From contig OY740717.1 in assembly GCA_963513945.1 (NCBI GenBank), positions 82,825,663 to 82,889,662 of the forward strand: a stretch of 64,000 bases of DNA, read 5' to 3'. The translations under genes and the position numbers were made by a program. The DNA is from Hydrotaea diabolus (taxonomy: Eukaryota; Arthropoda; Insecta; Diptera; Muscidae). Shown here one piece after another: positions 32,448-42,542 of the stretch; position 1 is the stretch's first letter, and each line of letters opens with the position of its first letter. The notes under the pieces were generated by a model. The model did no database searches. It worked only from the letters and a program-made list of their open reading frames with translations, and was not told where the DNA came from.

Positions 32448-34466
32448 CACAGTGTGACAGAGAAAAAATATCTGGGAAAAGATATTATTTTTCTTGTAGA
32501 TCTTGCTGAGTACAACAAGAAACCGGTTCTGAAATTTCCCAAACACCTCCAAAATCTGGAGTTACGGGTAAAAAACCGGTTTTCAGATCTTCCGCACTTA
32601 TATGCCAGTAACTTGGTTGAATATCAACCGATTTTCAGCTGATTTGGAAAGAAGCAACTGCGGCCTTTCGAAATGGTGTAAACACTTTTAAAATCACACT
32701 TAATAAAATCTGTGTATTTTTCCTGTAAACTCATTTTTTTTTTTTAAATTTTTTGCAATTTTTTAACTTTGGAAGCTGAATAATAAAGAGTGTGTTCTGT
32801 TTGTACGAATACAATTCGGTGTCATTTTTAAAAATCCGTTCGAAAGTGATTGTGTTATTCAACTTTCATTAAAACAAAATTTTTTGAAAAGATACAATTT
32901 TGGCCAAACTACTACTTTGTTTGACCATTTTTTTTATTGAATATCTCAGTATCCCGTTTGTCATGTAAACATATTGTTTTAGTTTTTGTTCATTTGTTTT
33001 GTCTGATTTATCACTTCTTATCACTTCAATCGTTCTTACAAATTCAGTAACTGGTATGAGCCAGAATTTGGTTGTGAAAATTGCTGTGCAACATTAAAAA
33101 AATACAAAGTACAACCTTTAATTTCTTTGCCCTTTTGTACTCGTATGCCTATGACTTGGCATCATCAGCTCTGGCATAAACCAGATGATTGCTACTTTTG
33201 TGAAACAAATATGTCAGGGCACACGTTTAAAACCCGCAAAAATGTAAAATGTTGCAAGTGTTACATAACCGATATCTGGTAATGATAAAGTTCCGACAAC
33301 GAACATATGTGGTTTTGAAGCTAAAAAATATTTGGTGGAAGAAGGGTACCTTCCATCCAAATCTACAACGTTGTTGTGTTTGTTTGTTCAAATGCAGATT
33401 TCTGCAAGCTTGTTCGCGATTTAAGTTTGTCAAAACGAAAATTCTTGGGTCGCGATTAAGGCAGTGGAATTTGGTGGAAGACGATTTTCGTGCAAATTTT
33501 TAACGAAGAAGTGACCGGACATTGTTAGTTGAAGAAAGTTTTAAGACTGGTGAAAATGACAGTAATCTCATATATTGCGCTGATGTACCCAAACTTTTTT
33601 CGACATTAAGTCACAATTATAAGGCAGACGAATGGCGACATTTTATTGGCGGTTCATGTAAAAGTACGTAACAACAAACATATTGATTTTTAATAGATTT
33701 TAATTTTTTTATATAAAAATATAATGCTATATCTAGGTTTGAAAGCTGTTTTACTGCATAAAAGAAATCTGTCACCATCTGTTCCAATCGCATATGCGAC
33801 TAGTACAAAAGAAACCAATGAAGTTATGAACCAAATACTGCGTTTCGTCACCTATGACTTGCATAAATGGAAAGTCGTCGCTGATTTAAAGGATTTCACA
33901 ATTTTATTTGGTATCCAAGGTGGTTACACAAAATATCCATATTATCTTTGTGAATGGGATAGTCGTGCACCAAATCGCTACGATCGTAGCGATAAAAGGT
34001 ATGGCCATCTCGTGACACATATCTAATAGGCAGGAAAACCTTCTTAAACGCCCCATTAGTTACAGCTGATAAGGCTGTTCAGCCACCACTGCATCTACAG
34101 TTAGGATACATGAAACAATTTGTAAAAAAACTCGATGTAAACGGTGAAGCTTTTTGCTATCTTAGAGCGGTGTTCCTAAAATTAAGCGAAGCCAAAATTA
34201 AAGCATTAATTTCTTCACTGATCTAATATTTGTTATCGCATTTATCAGTTCTGATGAATTTCAGGTATATTCATTAGACCTCAAATTCGTATTGTTATGA
34301 GAGATGCGAATTTTATCAACAAGCTCTCCTAGTTACCCGTAGCTCCAGATTTTGGAGGTGTTTGGGAAATTTCAAAACCGGTTTCTTGTTGTACTCAGCA
34401 AGATCTACAAGAAAACTAATGTCACTTTCCAGGTATTTTGACTTCATTCTTTTTTGTTACTCTGTG
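32448..34466 (+). mobile_element. TIR element encoding a 'GYTK...WDSR' family protein
   Basis: The ends CACAGTGTGACAG and CACAGAGTAACA (reverse complement of 34454-34466) lead into long inverted arms. The segment around 32495-32580 ('cttgctgagtacaacaagaa', 'ctccaaaatctgga') is repeated in reverse at 34335-34420. TTA flanks both sides (32445-32447, 34467-34469). It is 2019 bp. Coding pieces between the arms share one family. The CACAG ends with a 3-bp duplication could suit a CACTA-like transposon, but that is inference. Confidence 0.65.
33110..34330 (+). pseudogene. unclassified insect TE-like protein ('GYTKYPYYLCEWDSRAPN')
   Basis: Pieces in order over several frames: 'WHHQLWHKPDDCYFCETNM' and 'RKNVKC' (a possible zinc-binding part); 'CADVPKLFSTLSHNY'; 'ADEWRHFIGGSCKS'; then 33724-34024 'LGLKAVLLHKRNLSPSVPIAY', 'WKVVADLKDFTILFGIQGGYTKYPYYLCEWDSRAPN'; and 'PPLHLQLGYMKQFVKKLDVN', 'KLSEAKIKA', 'QIRIVMRDANFINK'. 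From memory this order matches a protein family repeated in many arthropod genomes but poorly characterised. Frameshifts and loss of the C-terminus make it inactive. No function is asserted. Confidence 0.6.
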
Positions 34467-34633
34467 TTATTATTACTCGTATTATCTGCCAGTTATTTCA
34501 ATTGCTGTTAGTAAAAAATGGTCTAGAAACTGAATAAACAATTTTGCATGCATTTAGCTACCTTTAATGACATTTTCTTTAACGTATTTATTATTTACAA
34601 ATTCGTGTACAGGGTGGCGCAAAACTACCGCTG

Positions 34634-35427
34634 CAGCGTTGCCATTTTAGCGCGTTTCGCGCTATATTTAGCGCTTTTCAACTACCCAAATGTCGCATTT
34701 TTACTCATCAGCGCGTTTTTTCAAAAACGCGCAAAATAAGCGCATTTTTAAAAAATAGCGCTTAATTAGCGCATTTTTCCTAAGAACTTTTGTTACGATG
34801 AGAAAGCTCTAGTAAAGAGGAATATGCGATAAGTTTAAGGGTTGTTTGATCGTGTTTTCGCGAATTTGCAACTGTGCATGCCAGAAAAAGTACAAAACAT
34901 ATCAACTGATGTGTTGTCATTAAAACTTTGTTCATGCTGTGAAAATTATAAAATACCGCCAATTATAACTGCAAAAATAAATTCGAGTGATACTTATAAA
35001 AAGTCGAAGTACTACATACAAACAGTTTTATGGCCTGAAGATGAGTGTGATGATGAGAATGACGCTTTATTTTTTCTTCAATCTGAAGACATTTAACATA
35101 TTTTTATAAACTAGATACTACGTATTTTTTATCTCTTGATCGAAAATGTGAAATTGAATTTAGATGTTTAGTTTTTAATCATTATATTTTTTTTTTAAAT
35201 TAATCTTTTCCCTTATATATTTTAATATGAATTTAACACAAAAAGTCTGAATTTAAATGATCTCAAGAAGAGTACAAATATGTGTCCATTGTTATGTTTT
35301 TTATTTTTAATAAAATATTAAAATTAACTCAAAATTCAACACTTTTTTTAAATGTAATTTTAGCGCTTTTTGGCGCGTTTTTAGAATGTGACCGGCGCGT
35401 TTTGGTTATAAATTTATGGCAACGCTG
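34634..35427. mobile_element. hAT-superfamily non-autonomous element
   Basis: The ends CAGCGTTGCCAT and (reverse complement) CAGCGTTGCCAT are identical over 12 bp, and the 8-bp direct repeat TACCGCTG flanks it exactly (34626-34633, 35428-35435). Both features are diagnostic of hAT elements. The subterminal regions are rich in GCGC and TTTAGCGC words. An open stretch at 34842-35096 ('KLCSCCENYK', 'VLWPEDECDDEND') is not recognisably a hAT transposase. Confidence 0.85.
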
Positions 35428-35497
35428 TACCGCTGTGGTTTGATACTATTTTTTATCTGTGGTTTTGTTTAAAAACTTTTAAAATTTATTTATATTT

Positions 35498-36096
35498 TGA
35501 ACAGGGATTAACCGGCTCAAGACCTCTTGCTTCTATATTTAAATAGAAGACAAGTTTTTAACAAAATGGAAAAGTGACATCGATTTTCGTGACTGCACAC
35601 TGCTTTTATCATGATTTCGGGTCCGTGACAACCCTCTTCAGAAAGCTTTGCAGCAATTGTTGAAAGTAAAACCGAACTCTATAAGGCCAGGCTCTCCCCA
35701 AACGAATGAGGACTACTGTTGTAACCCTTACTTTTCAAGTTTTCTTGACACAATTGCCTACGAAAATACAACTGACTCTTTCCATCAATCCATCAATAGA
35801 TTTCTTTTACAACGTGTGTGTGTGTGTGTTGTAGAAAGAGTTTAGTTGACTATGTCAACTTGTGTGCCGTGCCGTACATGTACGTATGTTTAGCTCGTTT
35901 GTTTTATTTCGGTCTGTTGCTTTTACACATTGAACAGGGATTAACCGGCTCAAACCCTATTGCTTCTATACTTAAATAGAAGTCAAGTTTTTAACAAAAT
36001 GGCAAAGTGACATTGATTTTCGTGGCTGCACACTGCTTTTATCATGATTTCGGGTCCGTGACAACCCTCTTCAGAAAACAAACGAGCTAAACATTT
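35498..36096. repeat. insertion built on two 143-bp direct repeats
   Basis: The block starting TGAACAGGGATTAACCGGCT and ending ACAACCCTCTTCA (35498-35640) recurs at 35930-36072 with few changes. Each copy starts TG and ends CA, as LTRs do. The 290 bp between them has a (GT)n tract and no coding. AT-rich 'atttatttatatttt' lies on both outer sides (about 35486 and 36097), a possible 15-bp duplication. A tiny LTR (TRIM-like) element is one option; a tandem duplication is another. Confidence 0.5.
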
Positions 36097-36152
36097 ATTT
36101 ATATTTTTATTTTTATTTCAGAATTTTATGAAGCAAACTTAGGGAATTAGAA

Positions 36153-36525
36153 ATGGAACACTACACAACAGAACAGCGATCAGCAATTGTTGAATATTTT
36201 AAGAATCAAGAGTCAATTGCTTTTCGTCGCTTTTTAAATGTGCGTAAGGAACCTTCAGAACTAACAATAAACCTCTTGTTTTTATTTGACAACTTGGTAC
36301 AGTATGACACCTTCCGTGTACCGGAAGGCCACGTACGGCCCACACGGACGAAATTATCCAACGTGTTATGGATAGTGTGTAGGAGGAAGAACATCTAGTT
36401 GTGTGTCCGGACTGTCTGGACAACTGGGGTTATCTCGTAAAGAGCACGAATGTGAAAATGGCCACCACTTGAGAGACATAATTTTTCATACTTAAGCCAA
36501 AAGTATTCCCCATTAATATACCATA
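36153..36525 (+). pseudogene. mariner-like transposase, both ends only
   Basis: Starts ATG 36153 'MEHYTTEQRSAIVEYFKNQES' (N-terminal helix-turn-helix). After an internal loss it ends with 'ARMCENGHHLRDIIFHT', the usual C-terminus. The middle, including all catalytic residues, is gone. The host element's TIRs are at 34610 and 37762. Confidence 0.7.
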
Positions 36526-36586
36526 TAACAAAAAATAATAATAATAATTAACCAATAAATAAAAAAGGTACTAAACATTCAAACCA

Positions 36587-37730
36587 CACGCAGAGAAAAG
36601 ATATGGTTACACTATGGTCACCGCAACAATAGTATGTTCTCTACAATAAAAGCATGTTCGTCGCAACCATAGTAATGTTTGTTGAATTTCATTTTGACAA
36701 CAGTATGATTGCGACAATATTACTATTGTTGAAATGTAACAATAGTATTATTGCCAAATTTAGAAATGAAAATATGGTTGTAGCAACCATATAAACATGG
36801 TTGGTGCAACAAAAGTACTGTTGTTTAAAATTTACGTTAAAAATAATATGATAACGGCAATCATACAGTATGGTTGCGACTATGAACATAACAAAACAGA
36901 TTTTATAGAGCATAAATGGATGTGTGCGCGTGTGTTTTTTTTTTGATATACCAAAAAAAAACATACACACGATACAGTGCATGGTTGTTGTCTATTATAA
37001 AAAACAACAACAACCGGAAGTTTTTTCGAGGGATTTTTATTGTGTTTACTTTCTTCGGTGAAATACTCTACTGCCGACTGGTTCTCGTTTATTTAAAATC
37101 TGACTGCACTTAAGTATATAGCCATTAATCGTGGTTTAATCACATTCGTTACTCTGTGCCTACGAATGGTGAAGTAGCATTCACCCCTGTTGGCAACTAA
37201 AATTATTTTCGACTGCCGTTGCAATATAAATTTTTGTTTCTTAAATGAAATGTTCAATAAGAACATGGCCTCAAATCTGGCCATGAACTAATTGCAATGC
37301 AATTTAAAATAACTTGCTTGATAAAAATCTCCATTTCAAAATAACAACTCCCAATCCTAATAAATAATTTTGGGGTTCATAGTATGGTTGATTGAATCAT
37401 ACTATGGTTGTAGGGATCATAACATGGTTGCGTGTGAATCATGCTATGGTTGTGAGGATCATACTATGCTTGTATAAGAAAAATACTATGGTTGTGAGAA
37501 TCATAATATGGTTGTGGAGATAATAGTATGGTTGAATGTGAATCATTCTATTGTTGTGAAGATCATAGTATGGTTGAGTGTGAATCATACTATTGTTGTG
37601 GAGATCATAGTATGGTTGAATGTGAATCATACTATGAGGATCATAATATTGCTGTGCCACAACCATATACCCAACAATAGTATGATCCTCTTCGAATATT
37701 GTCACCACAACCATACTTTTTTTCTGCGTG
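36587..37730 (+). mobile_element. CACGCAG-family element A4 (reference full copy)
   Basis: Starts CACGCAGAGAAAAGATATGG and ends ACTTTTTTTCTGCGTG, flanked by CA on both sides (36585-36586, 37731-37732). The sister mariner at 45715-45730 has the uninterrupted text 'caaaccacaacgg', so the CA duplication is shown directly. Order: left unique block, 'gaacataacaaaacag', (GT)n-like tract, 'cgactggttctcgtttattt', 'cattcacccctgttggcaac', minisatellite 37370-37640, right end. No transposase. Confidence 0.85.
37370..37640. repeat. palindromic minisatellite inside A4
   Basis: Alternating ATCATAGTATGGTTG and AATCATACTATTGTTGTG units, about 20 bp each. Confidence 0.7.
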
Positions 37731-37762
37731 CACAACGGCAACGGTAGTTTTGCGCCACTCTG

Positions 37763-38479
37763 TAGTTATGTCCGTCGATGATGCTAAAGACAAAAAGAAG
37801 GGAAATTTTCAGCAAAATCGTGGAGAAAAACGGGTACATTTTATCCCCATTATTTTGCCAACATTTTTTATGGTTCTTGGTAAACATAAAAATCAAATAT
37901 GTGAAACGCATCTTTTTTGTGGAACTTTCAGGATAAATGGGAACCTTCTTATTACAAATTGTAGACAAGTGAAAATGAGTACAATAGAAAAAAAAACATG
38001 AGAGAAAAACAATATTACATTAACACGGTCACAAAAAAAATCGAAAAATTGATAATAAAAAGTGTGAAATACCATAATGTGAGCAAAAAAATATTCGTAT
38101 TAAATCAATAAAATGGTATAAAAAACAGAAAAAGGGTTAAAAAATGATGACATGAAAAATAGAAATTGAGATAATGTATCTAAAAATAAAGAAAACTATA
38201 TTAAATCAATAAAATGTTATAGAAAATAGAAATGTGGCTTAAAAGGGTTAACAAAAGGGCCGAAACGGGCCCTTTCGAAATATCAAAACGTGAGAAAAAC
38301 AATATGAAATAAACAGGATGACCTTAAAAAAAAGAAACAGGGTGTATAACGAGCAAAAAAATTTAAATGTAAGAAGAACATTATTAAATGGCATAAACAT
38401 TAGAAATGGGAATAAAAAGTAATATAAAGTGTCCAAAAGTGGGCCAAATTTCAAAAGTGAGTTAAAAAATATTGTATCA
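37763..38479. other. A-rich low-complexity stretch
   Basis: Imperfect repeats such as 'aaatcaataaaatg' occur near 38102 and 38203. A similar style continues at 39000-39340. No gene recognised. Confidence 0.4.
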
Positions 38480-38853
38480 TCGGGATGGGCTAAACTTAAA
38501 TGACTTATTGAAAGAAAATCTGTTCTATCAAACGACAACAAAATTTTTATATACAATCAACAGCTAAATCCGATCTGGCTATATGGAATGCAGTTATGGG
38601 GATGCAAAAAAAACATAAAACCTATCCAAACTTTCCAGAACAAAGTCCTTAGAAGTATAGTAAACGCGCCATGGTATGTAACAAACAAAGACACTCATAG
38701 AGATCTGGGTATAAAAACGGTCGAAGAGGAGATAAAAACCGTTGCCATCAAACATGATGCAAGGCTTAGGGTCCACGTGAATCCGGAAGCAGTCAACCCA
38801 AATAATATAACAGGCTTACAAGCGAAGATGAAGTCTGACCTCATACTGTCGTA
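38480..38853 (+). pseudogene. Jockey-like LINE, reverse transcriptase C-terminal end
   Basis: Reads 'NPIWLYGMQLWGCKKNIKPIQTFQNKVLRSIVNAPWYVTNKDTHRDLGIKTVEEEIK' across the start of the frame, the typical end of a Jockey-clade ORF2. It stops at 38853, just before a (TA)n tract, so only the 3' end was inserted or survives. Upstream coding ('LFYQTT') decays quickly. Confidence 0.75.
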
Positions 38854-38858
38854 ATTCA

Positions 38859-38859
<1 letters not shown>

Positions 38860-38935
<76 letters not shown>
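38860..38935. repeat. (TA)n microsatellite
   Basis: About 70 bp of uninterrupted TA directly after the LINE 3' end; may have grown from the LINE's own tail. Confidence 0.9.
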
Positions 38936-39344
38936 CTAGCTGTATAATGTATATAAGTATCCGAATAGTATTACATACTTGAGTTGAAAGAAATAACAGG
39001 CTAGTTTGAAGTGTTAACTAGTTGCAGTAAACAAACAAATAATTGAAAAAAATCGGAATGGCACAGCAAATAGAAAGTGGAATAAAAAATGTGTATAATG
39101 GGCGAAATAGAATGAAGTGGAGAAAGGCTATGAAATATAAAAGTAAGTATGGCGTTGAAAACATAAATACGGATAATAAAAACGAATGGGAAAAAATAAA
39201 CAGGATGAATAAATTTAATATGGAATAAAAAGGAAGCAATGAAAAACAATATTCAATCAACAGAATTGGATCAAAAAATAACTGGGATAGAAAGGTCCAA
39301 AAAGGTTTAAATATACAAACATAAAGTTTTTCTTAATTTGAATA
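38936..39344. other. A-rich stretch
   Basis: Low-complexity purine-rich text; open frames on both strands are compositional. Confidence 0.4.
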
Positions 39345-39623
39345 CGGCTTTTTTTAAACAATGTTATTGTTACGAATCTTATGCAACAATAGTACTTTTT
39401 ATACTAACATAACCTAATCCTAATTAAAAATTTTGGGTATCATAGTATGACTGAGTGGGATCATACTATGGTTGAGAATATCATTACATAGTGGCGTGTG
39501 AATCATGCTATGGTTGTATGTGACACATAGGATCATAATATTGTTGTGCCTCAACCATACTGCCCAACAATACTATAATGCTCTTTGAATATTGTTATCT
39601 CAACCAAACTTTTTTTCTTCGTG
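39345..39623 (+). mobile_element. CACGCAG-family element A5, right part only
   Basis: Text from 'caatgttattgttacgaatc' to the end CTTTTTTTCTTCGTG matches the right half of A1 (from about 5930), followed by TA. The left half is missing and the minisatellite is short. Confidence 0.65.
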
Positions 39624-40244
39624 TACAAACATATAAATGAGTTAAAATAAACAAAAAGAGGACAAAATCTAAAAAAGGAGTAATATTAGACTTAAAAAGT
39701 ACGAGTAGTCTTATTATTAACGATAAACCAATTTAAAACTAAAATTAAAACTGAAACGAGTAATCGTTTAATAAGGAGAGTTGCACTTAGGAAAAAGTGC
39801 AACGCATGACAAAATCACTCGCAAATATAAATGATGAGCTAAATTTACGTTTTGGAATGGACACATGTGTGTCCTTAACAATGAACATACTTATCCAATA
39901 TGCAATACATGTGGAAATTGGGAAAGGCATTAATCATTACAAAAGCCGTATGTATTCATGGTACGAATCAATAACCACTCAATAGAATACTTTAAATCTA
40001 TAAAGTCACATTCGATTGTTAAACAGTGGATTTATGATTTGACATGACAGTTTAATTTGCTAAATGTGATTTTGCCAAGATTGTTTATGTACAATAGAAG
40101 AACAATTACGAGTACAATTGTTTGCAGTGTGGCCGATATCGATCAAATACTTTTACTTTTGTATACAGTATTTTGCGAATTCGATGGCGAATGTGCAATA
40201 TGATACGAATAATACAACCTTATACAACCCTTGTTTCGGGTTAA
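39624..40244. other. unassigned stretch
   Basis: No gene or repeat recognised. Confidence 0.4.
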
Positions 40245-41412
40245 CGAGGGTTGCTATTTATATTTCGGGTCCTGGCAATACTAGTGTTAGATGCTAACTA
40301 GGATTTAGATGCTAATTAGGATTTTTTTTTGGAAAGTTTGAAGTTTTTAAGCATAGCTTCATTCAGAACTGTCTGTCATTTGAGAGCGAATTGTTTTGTT
40401 ACAGTGAGTGAGAATTAAAAGTGATCCTGAAATGTTTTTATGAATTTTGGCGTGGATTATCGAGACAAGAGTGTCTTAATCAGCTTGTCTCGACTTTTCG
40501 TGATGAAGCACCATCAACAACCACTGTTAATAATCTTGGACGCCGTTCACTCCAGGATGAATTTGCTGCAAGTCGTCCAACTTCGGTCATTTTGCCGGAA
40601 ACCATCGTTGCTGTGCGTGAACTAATAAAGCAAGACTGATGTGTGACATACCGAGGGGTTGAGGCATCCTTGGGCATTAGTGCGACAAGCATCTATAAGA
40701 TATTCAATGTTCATTTTGCCATGAAACAAAACGGCAAGCCAGTTTCCAAATCCAGCAATAGTTTCTTGTTTTGGTGTAAACGGTCATTTGGCCACAGTGT
40801 CTTTAGTGGAACGTAGGAGGTCAACTCTGAGCGATACACAGCCATCTGTTTGTAAAAAGTGTTAGAAGAAATAAGAAAACGAGGATCAATTTGTATTACG
40901 ACAGTGCGAGTCCCACACATCAGCTGAACCAATAGGCTATTTGAGCACCCAAGGTGTTGAGTGATTTTTACCGAGGTTAGCTATTTACAAGCTAATGTAA
41001 TTCATGAACGAGTAATTCGGGATTCTAGATTGATTCTTTCGACCTTTCACGGAGAACGGACATAGCCAGATCATCTTAGAATTTAACGACGATTAATGAT
41101 ATATGTATATACTTTATAGAGTCTCCGATTAGCATTTTATGGTTTTGCAAACCGAATGACAAATTTAATTTACAGAGTAAACAACTGTATGGTCGACGTT
41201 TTTCGACGCCCGAAGCAGCTGTTGAAACGTTCGAAAACCATGTTTTGGAGACGTCTCAATCGGAGTGGCCAACGTGCTTCGAAAATTGGTTTGAGCGCAT
41301 GCAAAAGTGTGTTGATTTTCGCGGAGAATATTTTGGAAAACAATAAAACCATTTCCAATGATAAATAACTGTTTTTTGTTTGCTGAATTCGAAATATAAA
41401 TAGCAATCCTCG
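40245..41412 (+). mobile_element. mariner element (DD34D-type), both TIRs present, internally decayed
   Basis: The TIRs CGAGGGTTGCTATTTATATT and its reverse complement at 41393-41412 are nearly perfect; TA follows on the right. Transposase pieces at 40421-40735: 'GLSRQECLNQLVSTFRDEAPS', 'RRSLQDEFAASRPTSVILPETI', 'RGVEASLGISATSIYKIF'. At 41186-41360: 'RRPKQLLKRSKTMFWRRLNRSGQRASKIG', in a shifted frame of 'EAVETFENHVLE..QSEWQ..FENWFERMQKCVDFRGEYFE'. The middle 40735-41160 is replaced by other sequence, including a dispersed repeat. Confidence 0.8.
41050..41165. repeat. dispersed 'GGACATAGCCAGATCATC' repeat, copy 3
   Basis: 'acggacatagccagatcatc', 'aacgacgat', 'actttatagagtctccgat' and 'caaaccgaatgacaaa' match 2930-3030. 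It lies inside the mariner's body, so it entered or was swapped in after that element. Confidence 0.5.
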
Positions 41413-41417
41413 TATAA

Positions 41418-42117
41418 GCAATAAACATGGGATGAAGAACGCGGCACATAGTAGATGTGGTTTTCGACTTCATCTAGAAAAGTGCATAAATTTGCGAACT
41501 GAAACAAAATTTTTTCAAAGCGATATTTATAAACTCAAATAAGTACAAATGTCGTTAAGTTGGGATCCTGAAATTTAGCAAGATAATGGCATATAGCCAC
41601 GAAATGTTTGGGATTGTAAATGGACGAAATCCGGCCAGGCGGAAAAAGTTTCTCCTTAACAGACTAAAGGTACCTCGGTAAAAAGTACACGTTTTTGAGT
41701 ATTTACTCAACAAATCATATCTCTTTGTGAACGGACAATGTATAAATGGGTACTGTTACTTGTATAAATGGGTACCGTAAATAAGAGCATAGTTGCTGAC
41801 CGCATGGTCAGAACGGGCGATCATTAGTCAATATGGCACATGGGTACTCATTAAAGCAAAATTTTGCCACTTTTACAAATATAGGGTAATTTATAAGTTG
41901 CGCTTGGGCCGTAACGGCCCCAAAAAACGGACCTTCTTTTTGTGCTCTTTAGTAGCGTTAGCGTTGGTGGAGGTTGTATTAGGTTCGACCAGGCCGAACT
42001 CAACGACATTTTTACTTATTTTAGTTTATAAATATCACGCAAATTTATGCATTTTTCTGGATGAAGTCGAAAACATAGTTCTACTATGTGCCGCGTTCTT
42101 CATCCCATGTTTATTGC
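41418..42117. repeat. long inverted repeat (arms about 130-150 bp)
   Basis: The left arm starts GCAATAAACATGGGATGAAG and runs through 'cggcacatagtagatg' to 'aagtacaaatgtcgtt' (about 41565). The right arm from 41990 to 42117 is its reverse complement, with a gap of about 25 bp. The spacer, 41566-41989, has no coding. It sits exactly beside the right TIR of the 40245 mariner. A foldback-type element or an inverted duplication are both possible. Confidence 0.6.
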
Positions 42118-42204
42118 TAATACTCGTATATTTGTTTCAACACACGAATGTATCGAAAAATATGAATAAAAAAATTAAATAATTGTACAATTTTTATAAA
42201 CATA

Positions 42205-42542
42205 ACTAGTAAAGAAGTTAACGTCGGGCGTGGCCGACTTCGAAGTTCCCTACACCACTCTGCTAGTCCCATACGCTCGACCGATAAGTATACCAATCGA
42301 CGTATATTCAGCTGCTAAATCCGTTTAAGGATGTCCGTTTGTCCGTCCGTCCATCTAAAGATTTATTGAATGATATGTTTTCACTAATTCAATTGTAACA
42401 TTAGTTAAAAAATCTGGATTAATTTAGAGTCCGTCCAAGATTGTCTAAAAAACCTATTTTCCGTTCGCTTTTGTGAACATCTGGAAATGCAGGGTACAAT
42501 ATGGTCGACCACGCCCGACTTCAGCTTTTTGTTACTAGTTTT
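42205..42542. mobile_element. short TIR element with 'GTCGGGCGTGGCCGAC' hairpin ends
   Basis: The left end AACTAGTAAAGAAGTTAACG leads into GTCGGGCGTGGCCGACTTCG. The right end in reverse complement reads AAACTAGTAACAAAAAGCTG, then AAGTCGGGCGTGGTCGACC. The arms are about 40 bp. Inside is 'ccctacaccactctgctag' and a 'gtccgtttgtccgtccgtcc' tract. Non-coding, MITE-sized. Related single ends lie at 56425 and 57205. Confidence 0.55.

Larger units (their letters stand above)
34610..37762 (+). mobile_element. mariner-like element with three nested insertions
   Basis: The TIRs CAGGGTGGCGCAAAACTACC and its reverse complement (37743-37762, one change) are flanked by TA (34608-34609, 37763-37764). Inside lie a hAT element (34634-35427), a direct-repeat insertion (about 35498-36096) and CACGCAG element A4 (36587-37730). 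Removing them leaves a short, internally deleted mariner. A sister copy without A4 ends at 45746. Confidence 0.8.

Noticed and set aside
34842..35096. 84-codon frame inside the hAT element as a transposase
   Set aside because: No hAT dimerisation or DDE motif visible; left as unknown filler.
39001..39260. Hydrophobic minus-strand open frames resembling membrane segments
   Set aside because: Produced by the A-rich/T-rich composition of the region.
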